Source: Cryptomeria japonica (lineage: Eukaryota; Streptophyta; Pinopsida; Cupressales; Cupressaceae). Taken from it: DNA of 64,000 bases. Below are positions 35,296 through 48,255 of this stretch, piece by piece. Location of the stretch: positions 212,886,997 to 212,950,996 of the forward strand of contig NC_081406.1 in NCBI RefSeq assembly GCF_030272615.1. Reading direction: 5' to 3'. The translations under genes and the position numbers were made by a program. A model generated the notes under the pieces. That model saw nothing but the letters and a program-made list of their open reading frames with translations, did not search any database and was not told where the DNA came from. Numbering within the stretch: the first letter of the stretch is position 1; the number at the start of each line of letters is the position of its first letter.

Positions 35296-38200
35296 TGTTG
35301 GGACTGATTAAAACTGAGTCAAGTTTATAGGCCTATTTCAAAAATTTTGCTCAGTATGTCAGAAAGGCACCTAAACGAGTCAGTTTGAATGACCTAGTTA
35401 GTAAGGGGGTAAAATGGAGCTGGTTGATTTTTAGAGGGTAAGGCTCGGGATTCATGTACTACACCTTTCATTTGGCCTATTTAGTGTGTTGCAACTTTTA
35501 GAATTCAGTTTGGAGAAGTTTATCAAGTACCCGTTTTGAGGGGTGAGCTGAAAGTGCATTCTAGGCACAAGTGCAAATTTTATTAAGTAGCCTACTTTGA
35601 GCGATTATATCTTTTGCCCTATTGATCATCATGAAGAAATTCAAAGTGGATTCAATTTTATGCATAAATGTGAGTCAGCCTACAAAATTTCGTGTCCTAA
35701 CGAATCCGTTTGCTCCGTTTTCATAGCCAAATCCATTTGTAGTTTGTGAGGTTTGCACAAGTGTAAAAATGTCCTGGTAAATGTCATGTCAGAATGTTTG
35801 TTCCGGGCTAATGTTGGTATAAATGGTGAGCTATGTTTCAAATTTCAAGCCTTTATCAATCCGTTTGATCGGTTTTCAAAAGGATTCATTTTGCCATCAA
35901 ATTCAGTTATCCGCACTTCCAGTGTTATATCAGTTAATGTAGCCATTTTTGTGAGCGCGCCATTTGCATCCTGTCAGTTTGGTGATCAAACTTAGAATTC
36001 AAAGATTTAATATGTACTTAAAGGTACCTGTGTTCCAAATTTGAGGGCCTACGGAGGTCGTTTGATATTTTTGAGAAAGGCATCATGTGTTGTCAGAACA
36101 TTGACTTCATCAGGTCCGCAGTGTCGACAAAGCCAGTTGGCCGTTTTCAGAAATTAATATCTCTTCGCTTGGGACTTCTCTTGAGAAACCGTTTGGTAGA
36201 ATTTATCCTTGTATATCAAAGTACACGCCTGTCAGATGGCGAGCTCCAGAAAGGTGTTTTGATAGGTTTGAAAATTACGTCTTCACAATTAAATGCGAAA
36301 ATTGTGGCGTAATTGCCTGAAGGATGTAAAATGCAATTTTGTGATCTGAAAACGATGTCGATCATTTCCAGAGGTGTGTTTGAGGTTCCTAAGGTATTCC
36401 AGAGGTCAGTTGTTTAAAAGAGAAAAAAAATTTAGTCGGACCCACTTTGGGGCCCGACTTGGCTCATGCCCGCGCATTAATTTTGTGACATAATGTTTTC
36501 ATTTCATGGCATTTCAACCCCTAGACATAATCGAGGAAGTAATTAATGATATTGGCTTATTCAAGGTTGAATGTTCTACATTGGCATATCAAAGGTTTCA
36601 AGCTTTAAAAAAAAAAAAAAAAAACTTATGCAATGGCTGGCAAGAGCCAAATTCCACAACTTTGCCAATTTCCCCCTTTTTGCTGTGCGTGGATTTTCGA
36701 GTGGTGCAGAGCATGTTGAAGAGGGAATAAAATCATACAAATGAAATAGATAGCATCCTCCCATGCTCGTATGGTGATGGAGAAGGGGCAGTAGAAGGTG
36801 TTGGACATGAAGTTAAAGAAGTGGGCAGCAAACAAAATGCCCATTCTCCTTGCTGTACATGGTCTCCCCAATTCTCCTTGCTGTGAGTGGTTTGTGAAAA
36901 AAAACAGCAGCAGCTTCATTGCCAAGTATAAATGGCAACCCAGCGTGGAACATGGATTTGAAAAAGTTGTAGAAACTTTCAAGTATATTGTAGTTGGTCT
37001 TTGAAATAAAAGAGCATATAACAACATTCAGCAAACAACAAACTTCATTCCACCTACGTAGCAATTGGAAGTGACAACAATGCATTAAATCTTTCAAGTT
37101 AAATGCAATGTTGGGTGTAAAGCCAGTACCCTGTGAATAGAGCATTGAAAACTCTCAGCTAATGCTAACATTTGCTAGCACTCTTTCCCTCTGCGTGGCT
37201 GTTTGGGGGTTGGTAATGATTTATTAACAGCAAATGTAATTGCCATAGTAGCATAAAGCCCAGTCTCCACCCCTATGCGTGAAATTTGATTGTGTAAAGA
37301 GTGTTAAAAGGGGATTAAATTTTGCAAAGAAAGGAAATTTAAAACTTCAAACAAATGCATGTGGAGATAGCATGAAAACCCCAAGCTTGCTCAGCCATGC
37401 CGTGGTTGAAAAGGCCATTGAATTCCAGGCAAATGAAAAAGACTTCCATTAAAAACTCAGAAATTTTCAAAATACACAGTCCTAGGCTTAATCACATTAT
37501 CCCACATGCATTAGGAAGTGTTTTTTTTAAATGTTTATATGCAAATCCTTGCTATAGTAATATGTCAAAGCCATAAAGGCTTTTGACAGATGGTGCCTAT
37601 GGGTGCCCAAGGTGGGCCCATGCATGAGCACGCTTCCCGAGGCGATGAAGGAGGTGAGTCGACGAAGACCAAGTGGACCCCACACAGGCATGCTTCTCGA
37701 GGCAGACAGGCAAAATTTGTCAGAGGAAGGTCGGGTTAACGAGTGAGCAGGTTCAAGATGGATCAACGGTGCGCATTATTTCGCGAAGGGAAGATGCACG
37801 CCGTTTAAACCCCGCGAAATAGCAAAAGTGAACGAGAGTCGTCCATGTGTCGTGATAGGTGGCAATCCAGCAGGCGGGTCCCAGTGAGGTGGCACATAGT
37901 TGGCGCACAGATGGCAGTCCAGTGGCGATGATGTGGCGGCCAAGTGGCAGTGACGAAGCAAATGACGTGGCGGTGGTGAGGTGTCATCCCAGGTGGCGTC
38001 CGGTCAACCCCATCGACCAATCAGAGGCCGCCATGTGGCAAGGCGTCAGAGCACAAATGGAGGCAAAAATCAAAATTAAAATGAATAAATGATATAGTTT
38101 AAACTATAGAGAAATTCAAAAAATTTAAATGATAGGTCCATGTTGAGGATTAATTCGCCCAGGGCTCAATATTTTGCCAAAGTATAAAGTGCTATATGTT

Positions 38201-39249
38201 TTCGGAAAGCTCTCGGAGTGAGGAATCTAATTATGAGGTTAATTTTGACAAATGCGGGATATTTTGGAAGCAGTTTCCATGGGAAAAAAATTCAGTTAGA
38301 GGGGAGACACTTGGCAATTTTCAGTTGTAGATTTGTTTTTCTTCCCTCCTCTTTTTATTCCCCATTCTTCTCAGTTGTAAGGGTTCTAGAAATTTGGAAA
38401 ATGCTCCAGATTTGATGGCTTCCACTTTCTGAATATCATGACCCAGATTTGTGAATGCTTCTATTTGGTTTCAAGGTACAGAGATTGCAGTGCATTGTTG
38501 TAAATGTGATTTTAGTTGCAGGTCTTGCTTGTGTCAGGCATAAGTAATTTCCCACAAGATTGTCTCTGTGATATGTTTTTTTTCATTATTATGAATTCAA
38601 TCCTCAAGGAGGATGAAATTTGTCATCTCAAGGAGATTGTATGATTGTTTATAGGTATCCTTCAAGGAAGGTTTTAAATTCTGTAGTCAGTCATGAATGA
38701 TGAAATGTGTATCCAGATCTGATAAATTTGTTAATGAATCAAATAGTGCATTAATATAAGGTATTGGTGCATGAATATTTTGTTTAAGGAAAATAAGCTT
38801 GCATCTATGATTCATATTTTTAGTTGTCTGTGACTCTGTTGCCCAATGAACAAGGCACTGGTCTTGCAAGTTTGGGGATGTTTTCAGATATATATTTTAA
38901 AAGACAAATCTATTTCCCTTTATGTTTAGGGGTTAATGTTTTATCCTTCCAAAGCTCTATTTCACCTATTATTTGTATAAGATTTAGCCCATCTGTACAT
39001 GTTACCTAATTTGGTGAGCTTGTGGAATGGTTTGTCTGCTCATTGTTGATGCAGTCTTATGTTTGTGATTGTTGTATTCAATGCATCAAAAGGGTGTCCC
39101 CCCCTAGGTCTAGCAGAACCTGAAGTGCAGGAGGATCATTAGGATCCTATGTTATGTTGTCCCAGCCCTGAAGTGTTTCATTGATTGAGATTGGCTATCT
39201 CATAGATAGATTTACAGGTGTCTTGGGTTATCACTTTTGGTGAACAACA
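35296..39249 (+). repeat. G1 3' LTR, 3.95 kb
   Basis: Copy of 27537-31492 with the same ends. Both CACGTG sites of the 5' copy read CATGTG here (37844-37849 and 38032-38037), while TGACGTGG is kept (37963-37970). TATAAAG at 38183. Confidence 0.93.
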
Positions 39250-40612
39250 ATAGCTGAACCATCCAAAAGACCTTGACCTAGCTGGAAGCTTAAGTTCGAG
39301 CTTGATGAATCTTTAAAGTCTAGAAAGCTAGAAGGTACTTACACTATTGTGACCCCCATTTCATTAAGTAAGATTGTTGATGAAGTAGTGAAAGAAGGAA
39401 ATCTACAGAATATATCTGTATACTATGAGAATTATGATGAGAATGATCAAAGAGCGATAGAGGAAGTCATTGTACAATATATGAATGTGTACAACAAAGC
39501 CCTGATAGAACTATCATCTATGATTCTAAAGGGTTTGTATGAAATTTTGGATGCCAGAAGACATACGGCTAGTCTAGAAGATGAAAGAATAAAAGAGTAT
39601 GTATTAGTTAATTTGTGCTCTGTGATTTCAAAGAGTGAAGTTGACATATTACTTATGTTTATGAAGACAAGATTTAGAAGCAAAAATCGAGTTAATAAGA
39701 TCATGCTCAAAAAATTAGATGAAGTGGCTAAGGTGACAAAAAAATTTGAAACAAGTTTTGGAAGAAAACAAATATGAAGTTAATCCAGAACAAGTTGACA
39801 CCCCTCTGGAAGTGCATGTACAAGATGATACCTCTACTCCAGATGTGCAGATAAATGAGCAAGATACAGTTGGAGATAGTATTGAGAAGGTTACTAACTC
39901 TTGTGAAGCTGATCAAACTCCTCTGATGATAAATGTTGAACCTAACAAGGCAACTAAGGAAGTTGGAAATGAAAAGGGAGAGGATATTGAGAAAGAAGAA
40001 GAAGCAAAGAAGGAAAAGAAGGAGACGGATGGAGATAAGATTGAATAGGTTCTAGTGGCAAGAAAAATTATGGACAAAGGGAAACAAATTATCATAGACA
40101 CGGATCTCACCAAAGGACCTATTGATCTTAATTGTCTATCTCTGCTTCAAGCACTTAAGCTTGCAACACTTGCATAAGCCAAGGCGAGTGAAGGATTATT
40201 GAAATATCATTTTGAAGATTAAGAACTAATATCTATGGCTACAGACGTACTAGAGAAAATTTTACCATCTTTTAAACATGATTCAAAGGACTCATTCTCT
40301 GGTAAGCTGAGGATTATGCTGAAGGCAATTGATTCTCATTTTGTATCTTTGGAGAAAGCAGCCGATGAAAAGATCCTTAAACAATGAAATATCATGTGGC
40401 TAAGGATAGTTTTGAAAATGGTTGAAGGAGATAGAATTAGTTTGATCTCCGGTTTGAAAACTATTCAAGAGGCATTAGATGAAGGCAGAAAGATATACAA
40501 ATCATGTCTTCTTTTGCCTAAGTTTATAATTGAGACAGATAAGAAGATTAAGGAATGTGAAGGGAAGTTGCAAATATTCGCAATCTTATGTCCCTCAATT
40601 AGTTTTTTCTAG
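39250..40612 (+). pseudogene. E1 ORF2, 3' part
   Basis: The sequence resumes right of G1 with AEPSKRP and then a frame (39349-39777) carrying LSKIVDEVVKEGNLQNISVYYENYDENDQRAIEEVIV, matching LNDLLNEITDDENLANVHK of A1 ORF2 in position and character. An acidic/basic stretch follows (EKGEDIEKEEEAKKEKKETDGD) and a C-terminal helical part (40394-40612, LKTIQEALDEGRKIYKSCLLLPKFIIE). Several stops and at least one frame change are present. Same unknown protein as the 5' part. Confidence 0.7.
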
Positions 40613-41109
40613 TAACTATGAAGCACAAGTGATGGCTCTACTAGAAAAAATCAAGATCCTCAATCAAGAAAATGATAGAGTAGTTGGGAGAGTGGGATAA
40701 CTCGAGAATTTAATAACTCCCCGATTGGATGCCTTGTTGAGTAGTCAGTAGGATTCTATGAATGCTTTGAATAAGAGTGTTCTAGAATATCTTAGAGGAG
40801 CAGAGATGCATGCTTATTTTTTTAGTGCTCTGATCAATATTTTGGAAAATTTGAAGGTTGGGATGATCACCTGTAGTCCCTAAAGACCATTTTTGTAGAC
40901 ATCTTTAAATTAATGTAAGATATTGAGTATACCTTTGTACATAATTTTGGCGAATACCTATCTTTGGCATTTTTGTCAAAGGGGGAGAGAGAGCAATAAA
41001 AAATGGTGTATATTATTAGGGGGAGCTTATTGATTTGTTTCAGTTTTGAAGTTTTGAAGTGACAGTGTCATTTTTCATTAGTGTTGCCATCGATGTCAAA
41101 TGGGGAGAT
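40613..41109 (+). other. E1 3' untranslated segment and polypurine tract
   Basis: Degraded end of ORF2 and untranslated DNA. The PPT AAATGGGGAGAT (about 41098-41109) directly precedes the 3' LTR; an earlier GGGGGAGAGAGAG run at 40981 could be a second tract. A stretch reading TTGGCATTTTTGTCAAAGGGGGAG (in two parts, about 40966-40987) resembles an older PPT. Confidence 0.6.
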
Positions 41110-42185
41110 TGATGGCAAGAGACACTGTACCAGTGAAGATTAATGTTTGAATATTGTTCTAAGGTTGTCATTGATGGAAAATCAGATTAGATATCACATC
41201 CAGTATATGTATAAGTGATCTACCAAAAAGTCAGGAAGTCCGATATTCATTTATGCTTAAGTCTGGAAGGTGGAATACATAGTATGGGTACATTGTGCAG
41301 ATCTCCATTTTGGTTGCATAGTGTTGGTTGCAGTGAAAGAGTTAGATGATTAGATGTTTGAGGTAGATTATTTTTCAATCCTACTCTCTGGTATTGATTC
41401 TCGTACATGTTTGAAGATCCAATATCCAATAATTCAAGAAAAATAGAGTTATTTTGGTGTAACATATTGTGTGAAATCTTTGGGATGGTTTTGGTGATTT
41501 ATTTTGAGTTCAAGGTGGTCAAGATGACATGTGGGAAAATTTTTATCAATTTTTTTAGGTCTGCATATGGATTGGTAATTGAATTGAGCTGACCTATGGT
41601 TTTGGAAGCTGACATGTGAATTGATTTATTTTGTTGATGAGGATATATAAGACCAATTCATTTGTGAATTTTGGTATGGTATGTGAGAGAGAAGATTGTA
41701 TGAGTGATTTGTGAATTTTTTTTGTATTACGGTATATGATAGAGCAAGGAGACAAAATAGTTGAAGATAGCCTTTTGCGCTTAATTGGAACTACAATTTG
41801 GCATGTGCAGATGTTGTTCTCAGTTCAGACATTCTTGTTATCATTTATAAACTCTTGTAAGGTAGTGAGCCTTCATTTGGGTTGTAGCCGTCTTTTAATT
41901 GAGCGGTGAGCTCTAGACAGTGTGTCTGAATGCATGTGCATTCCCCTCTTGTAATATTATTATACTTCTGATCACAATATTATAATATTGGGGGTTCCAA
42001 TCCCATTATGGTTTTTCCCTTTTTGGGTTTCCACGTAAAAATTATGGTGTTATGGTATGTGCTTGTTTGCATTTTGTTTCTGCACTTTGCTTTTATTCAT
42101 TTGTATCTGGTGGTTACATAATCAGTTTAAGAAAGTTGTTAATTGCAGAACACTGATTCACCCCCCTCTCAGTGTTCATTGATTC
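41110..42185 (+). repeat. E1 3' LTR (last bases displaced to 50732-50741)
   Basis: It begins TGATGGCAAGAGACACTG and aligns with 16573-17717. D1 cut it ten bases before its end; the missing TATTCTAACA (with one TSD copy) is found right of D1. Confidence 0.88.
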
Positions 42186-44762
42186 TATTGAACACAACAT
42201 GCCACTAACAGGGGGGTGAATCAGTGGCTTCCAAATCTTTTTCCTTTTCCATCCTATGTGTATATACTGGTTAACAGATCTAACATAAATAAGACATACC
42301 GGTTAGATGGGAGAATAACACAAATGCAACCACACATAAAAGGGACATCATATAACATCAAATGTACGAGGAAAACCCAAGATGGAAAAACCTCAGCGAG
42401 AAATGCTGGTGGAGACTACTGCTCAAATCCAACCTCACAAGGAAAACCTCAGTTACAATATTTAGGGCACCAACCCAAGGAGTAGCACTCCTTCTTTAGG
42501 GCACCAACCCCTGATTTTAGGTCACCAACCCAAGGAGAACCAATCCCTGCATCGAGCTCCAATTCAGTGATTACAAGAACATATATTAAATACAAAAGTA
42601 ATCTCTTTGTTACAAAAGAACTTTGTAACTCTCATGCAAGTCTCTCCACCTGTTATCCACTCTACAATTCTCTATCGGTTCCCTGCTCACCTCTTTCTAT
42701 TGCAACCTTATCTCCTACAATAGCCTTACCGGTTTATCCTCTACTTCTTCTTTGTCGGTACTCTTCTCTTTGTCAGTTCTCTTCTGTCAAATTGCTACTA
42801 ACCACCACCGATCATATTCACTTTGTTAGTTGTCTGCTATTTGATCACTGCTAGTTCTCAGCTTACTAGTTCTTTACTAACTCTCACTGTGCTCTTCTCT
42901 TTTCTGCAATCTTCTCTGGCTCTTCTTGGCTGGTTCAATCACCATAGGTGCACTCCTCTGCCAGACTTAATGGTAGACTACTAGCTACCTCACTCTTACT
43001 AGTTCACTTCTTCTAACCAATTAACTCTCACATACTCAGTCTCTTCAATGATTGTCGATGAGGACTTGATTGATTGACTCTCTTGTTTTTACCCCCCTCA
43101 CTAGCTTTATTCTCTCATATAACACCAACATTTATATCTTTGATTCACATTCTTATAGCCAGACTTTCCTGCCTAAACATGAGTTTGAACATTAGAGTGC
43201 TAGGGTTTCCACCATACACTAAATATGCATCAAATATCATCTTTGATAATTATGACATATCATATCTAATCAGATTCTCATATCCTTGTTTGATGATCTG
43301 CAACTCATCAATCATCATTGCCATTCTATTTACCTAGCGATTCACATCTTCTATAATCAGTCATTTGTAGCATGATTTTCGACCTTGTGTCTAGTCAATC
43401 ACGTGCAAGATGTGGTTTCCTTCACCCACTTCAATCTTCTAGATCAATTTGTCCTGGATCCCTATTTTTTCCTTGATCTCAAGCCACAAACCTCTGCCTT
43501 CATTCCTCAAGCTTTGCATTCACCCTTAAATGTTGGACTAGTCACCAACAACCTCACTGACACACTACACTGACTTGTGTATGCATGCCACTTCAACTCC
43601 ATGTCGCTCCTTTATCGACATCCACCTTGGTTCACTATGTTGGTCTGTCTTGGTCACCAACTAATAGCACACAATTGGGTTCATCTACCGGTTCACAAGC
43701 CCTACTAGTTATACCCTAACTGACTTATCTTCAACCTTTCACTTTGCTTCTCTTCTGGTGGAGCACCTAAATCGATCAACACACTTGCCAACCTACCTCA
43801 TGCACATCTTCAACAGATGGGAGCCTTTCACTTCTACACCTTGTCAGCTTTACTGGTGGACATACTTACCGATGACCACCTTGATGACACCATGTCATCA
43901 ACCTCCAACAAACTCCATCTTCAATCCGGTTGCACTCTCTATCTACAACTTATCAAGCTTGCCTTCTTCATTAATAGACCGGTTCTCCTATCAACTAGTT
44001 TGTGAAAGTGAAAAACCTATCCTTCCTTCTTTGTATCGACAACACATCATGTTTACCTAGTTGATTGGGTGCATATCTTTGATATCATGCACCTAAGGCA
44101 ACTTAGTGTTTCACCGGTTGATCCGGTGTGAGCCTTCAATCACCTGCCTTCTACTCATATGTCTTATCTTAGAGGACTATGATGCAATCCATGCATAATA
44201 GGAGATAAGCTCCACTTACTGCTGGGAGTGCATCCTTGTCATCTGCATCCGACATTACACCAATAAAGCTTCCCTGTTTGAGTAGACACATCTTCAAATA
44301 GACACATATGATTTAGTTGGGTACATTCACTATCAGTTATCTCTTCATATGTTGATTGCATCTTTATCTGAAGAGAGTCCTGTTGTTTCTCATCCAAACA
44401 TCCAATAGCATATCGGTTGGCACATCTGCATTAGCTCACCCCGCAGATTCACTTGCTAGTTCACCCTAGTTTCTCACTTGTCAGTTGGCAACAATACACT
44501 TCCAACATGTTTCTTTTCGGTTGTTATCCAATACTATTCTCTAGTCCTTATGTATTCAACACAGGGTAACACTAACTTGTGTACCGGTGACTCCAATGGC
44601 CATTATGTTGGATGACTCTTTCTTCTTTACTGGTGACTTGTTATTCTAGTTGACATCAAAGACATCATTTCCAGTATGCATCAATGACAACCCTACTCAA
44701 CAATTTCCCATATCGATTGCCATCCTATACCAGTTTACATCAATGACAACACAATGCTAACA
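42186..44762 (-). repeat. D1 3' LTR, 2.58 kb
   Basis: It aligns with 48256-50731 along its length. Plus-strand start TATTGAACACAACATGCC (decayed TG), end AATGCTAACA. It contains AGGGGGGTGAATCAGTGG near the start, like the other minus families. Many small frames within it are not genes. Confidence 0.9.
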
Positions 44763-44774
44763 ATCTCCCCCTTT
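44763..44774 (-). promoter_or_regulatory. D1 polypurine tract
   Basis: The minus strand reads AAAGGGGGAGAT immediately before the 3' LTR. Confidence 0.85.
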
Positions 44775-44776
44775 GG

Positions 44777-46527
44777 AATTTATTTCAACACATGTAGTAT
44801 CCAGTATAATAATTATTCTTTCTCCCCCTTTGACAACAATGGCAAAGGGAATTGATAGGGTTTCTCTCCTCCTTGTGTCTACCGAGCACAAACACTTTTC
44901 TCTCCCAGATGCTCTCCTCCTTTGACCATCATACATTGCATCCTCTCAATTCAGAACACTTGAGATGGAAATCTCAACAACCAATTGACATCAATTTCTC
45001 AGCAACCAAGTGTATATACAAACCAAAACCCTATTGCATATATAGGTCTAAAACCAATTGAAGGCACATATGTCAGTGAATACAACATACCTACTAGTTA
45101 GACTGCATCATCTCCCCTTGATATGCAGAAGCCATTCTAACCCCAAATTGTTGATACCAAGTGTTGGAGCTAACACTCATACCAATTGTATTTCTTCCAA
45201 TAACAAATGCATGTTCTCCTGTGTAGGTAACTCTCCCTCTTTGCAAGCAACACTCTCGATGGTCCAATTGTGATTTCAATACCTGTCATTGAAATGCCTC
45301 ACAACCCCAAACTGATGAGAACATCCCAAGGTCTCAATCATACTAGTAGAACCATAGAAACTTGCACACCCTTTATGTCCAACAAGTCTGATACAAGTCA
45401 GAAAACATGGTTGTAAACTCCCCCTAAGTCATACATCTCAGGTCTTCATTTGTCTGTTAGGTTCTAAGTTGGAGACAACCTGCCCCTTATACTAGTTGAG
45501 CCGTGAATATGTGATCAATGAGTTATGCATATGTGATCAATCCAATGATCTATCAATTCCACAATTTCCACCAACATATATGACATGATCCCAGGTGTAC
45601 ATAATGCCATACAATATCACTATCATGCCATAAATTAAACCAGATAGCCCAAAAAGATGCATCTATACATGATCAACTACCAGGCCATCATATGTCATTC
45701 AATTTTCCAATACCACCTGAGACATAACTACTTGTTCATATCACACCGTCGAATTTATTGGAATGATCCTAGACCTCATTGACTTACATAACCTAAAAAT
45801 ACCGGTTAGTATATATACTGGTAACATACTACACATACTGGTTTCCTGCACTGGTCCATCATCTCTACTGAAGAACCTTCCTTTAATTCCTATCTTCTTG
45901 TGTCAATTTTCTTCCAATCCCAATTTCAAATTTTCCATCCATTGACACATGCATTAGTGATCCATCTCTCATCTATAGATGTGTAGCCAAGGTAGCCACT
46001 ACACACTTGTTATCTCATTTTCTTCCTTTATGCTTGCAGCAACTTGTTCTTCCATTTGTCCTCCTCCACTGAGGGGGTGAATGATATGGTCAAATTAATA
46101 CTCCCCCTAAGGTCCTACATCTCCTTTAAGCCTTAGGAGATATCACTTGTGCATTGAATGCACAATGTCGGTCCATGGTACTACTCTCTTCTTTCTCCTT
46201 CCATACCTACATGACTTCACTTTTCTTCCCATTTTCAATCTTGGGAGAAAGTTTTACCTTGTTCTATCGATTTGTCCTTTCTCTACCAGATTTCACCACA
46301 TGATTGAAAGTATTGCTATAGAAGAAAATAATTTTCATGCCAATCAAATGATTGGGGGACCTTCTGTCAAACCGGTTAGACCATCTTCTTCTGGTCATGT
46401 TGTTGTAACCGGTTAGTGGAACTATAGTACCTCTTGATTCTGCAGGGATATTTCTCCTTTGGTTCCATGCAGGTCTTTGACTTCAATATGTTCTATAGCC
46501 ATTTCCATGTTGAGAATAACTGCTATA
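44777..46527 (-). other. D1 interior 3' of gag, non-coding
   Basis: About 1.75 kb in which I see no conserved frame and no polymerase motif. CTCCCCCT runs at about 44822, 45419 and 46101 look like decayed polypurine tracts on the minus strand. Confidence 0.55.
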
Positions 46528-48210
46528 TCAACTATCATATGACTGAACTTTCCTATTCCCGAATTCATGACTTCTATGCCAAAATCCATTGCAGTAATAA
46601 CATACATGATTTATATTTCTTGAGGTAGCAAATGGATTCTTACTATTTTTCATAGGAGGAGGTCTATACACGTTTCTACATCTTGACATATTATGACCAT
46701 ATGTATTACTTATTGGATAGATTACATTCTTATTTCTAAGTCTCTTTATGCATTCTTTTGCCCTATGACCATAATCTTTGCAAGAGAAGCAGTAACCAGT
46801 AAACAATGGCATATGACTTACAAATTTATTCTACCATGCATGTGGATATCTTACCAAATTAGTATCTCCGTGTCTTCTTCTCTGAGGATGGATCCTAGGA
46901 TGTTCACTTTGTACAATTCTTCCATCTGATCCCTTCTTTTCCCACACTTTCTTTGTCTTGTGGGTGGTAGCATTTACTTGTCTTCTACCAATAGGAGGTC
47001 TTTTATGTTGTCTTCTTGTGTTCTTGCTTCTGGTGAAGTTGCCTTCTCTTGTCTTTCCTTTTCCTTTTGAATCAGCATTGTTTCTCCTTGTAGCACCAGT
47101 CGTCATCCTTAATTTCATGTCTTCACCGGTTGTGGTTAGATCAACCTTCTTCCTGGGAGTATTCCAGACTGTGAAGATCTATCCCTTGTTATCTCCATTT
47201 GAGGAGACAAACAAAATGTTATTATGGGGGACATTATTGCTAGTTGAGCATTCACCGACACTGCTTCCTAATCCTCCGGTGTCCTTGGAGTGCTTTTTCT
47301 TCTTCAACATTTTGTCCAAGACATCACTACTGTCATCAAACCAGATTCTTACCTTGAGCTCATCCTGACATTTCTCAAGGTCATTTTAGAGATTCTCCAT
47401 TTCTCCTTCTAGCTATTGATACTCTTTATCCTTGGCCTCTAGCTCAGACTCTATATCTTTACACCAACACTCATTGGTGTCTTCTTGTTGAGTCTTCAAC
47501 TCTAAGATACATTTCTTAGATTCTTCAAGGCATCTGATCAACCAGTTTTGTTCCACGACCTCAACATTCTTGAATAACTTGTATTTATTTCTCACTCTAC
47601 TAATTTATTTGAGTGCACTTACAAGTTATCCTTCAAGATCAACTTCTGCTTCATCTTCTTCTTCACCTTCACTATCACTACCAAACACATCTTTCTGGTA
47701 GGAATGATTTGCATGATCACTCACATGTGTGTGCTTCTCATCATTTGACTCTTGAGCCATGAAGAGGTGGGTTCCTTCTCCATCATTTCTATGGTTGCTG
47801 CTCACTGATCTATCTTCATTTGCATACCTATGTGATCCATTTCTTTTCTTGCTCTCACAAACTGGTTCAACAAAACACGGTTCATTGCCATAAAGTTTCT
47901 TCGATCTATCCCATAGGATTTTTGTCGATTTGCATCTGTCCACCTATTAGGAAACATCATCTCAGAGCCCAAAAAATATAGCCTTCATTTCCACATCATT
48001 GCACTAGTATCTTCTTTCTGCATCTGAATTGATGGGAGGATTGACTTTACTAGGGCAGCCATTAACAACCGACATCCACACATCAAACCCTAAGGAGGAT
48101 AGGTAGACTTCCATCCGACAACTCCAAATAGAATAATTTGAACCATAAAAAAATGAAGTAGGGATTGACACTAAACAAACCATTGTGTTCAAATACCAGA
48201 TTCTACCCAA
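46528..48210 (-). pseudogene. D1 gag, UBN2/copia type with three knuckles, internally deleted
   Basis: One frame runs from 48210 to 46528 with stops but no frameshift that I can find. The N-terminus has FFYGSNYSIWSCRMEVYLSS, the usual copia Gag opening, and STKILWDRSKKLYGNEPCF, a piece of the UBN2 domain. The capsid domain then jumps directly into a Ser/His/Asp-rich acidic segment (GSDSEGEEEDEAEVDLEG), so most of UBN2 appears deleted. A coiled coil (LEESKKCILELKTQQED), a basic stretch (RSKNTRRQHKRPPIGRRQ) and knuckles CFSCKDYGHRAKEC (intact), ISNTYGHNMSRC (decayed) and CYYCNGFWHRSHEF (decayed) follow. Confidence 0.75.
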
Positions 48211-48240
48211 GCTGGAGAAAGCTTATCAACTGGGAACCTA

Positions 48241-48253
48241 GGCTCTGATACCA
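48241..48253 (-). promoter_or_regulatory. D1 primer-binding site, initiator tRNA-Met type
   Basis: The minus strand reads TGGTATCAGAGCC exactly, two bases inside the 5' LTR end. Confidence 0.9.
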
Positions 48254-48255
48254 AT

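Larger units (their letters stand above)
27537..39249 (+). mobile_element. G1: gag-only retrotransposon with nearly 4-kb LTRs (TR-GAG/LARD-like)
   Basis: Two direct repeats, 27537-31492 and 35296-39249, almost identical by eye, enclose a 3.8-kb interior with a PBS and one Gag ORF. No pol sequence is present. This matches the published idea of terminal-repeat elements carrying only gag. The left flank is GTAAC and the right flank ATAGC, only three of five bases, so no convincing TSD. G1 sits within E1 ORF2 and is the least decayed element here, hence probably a late insertion. Confidence 0.9.
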
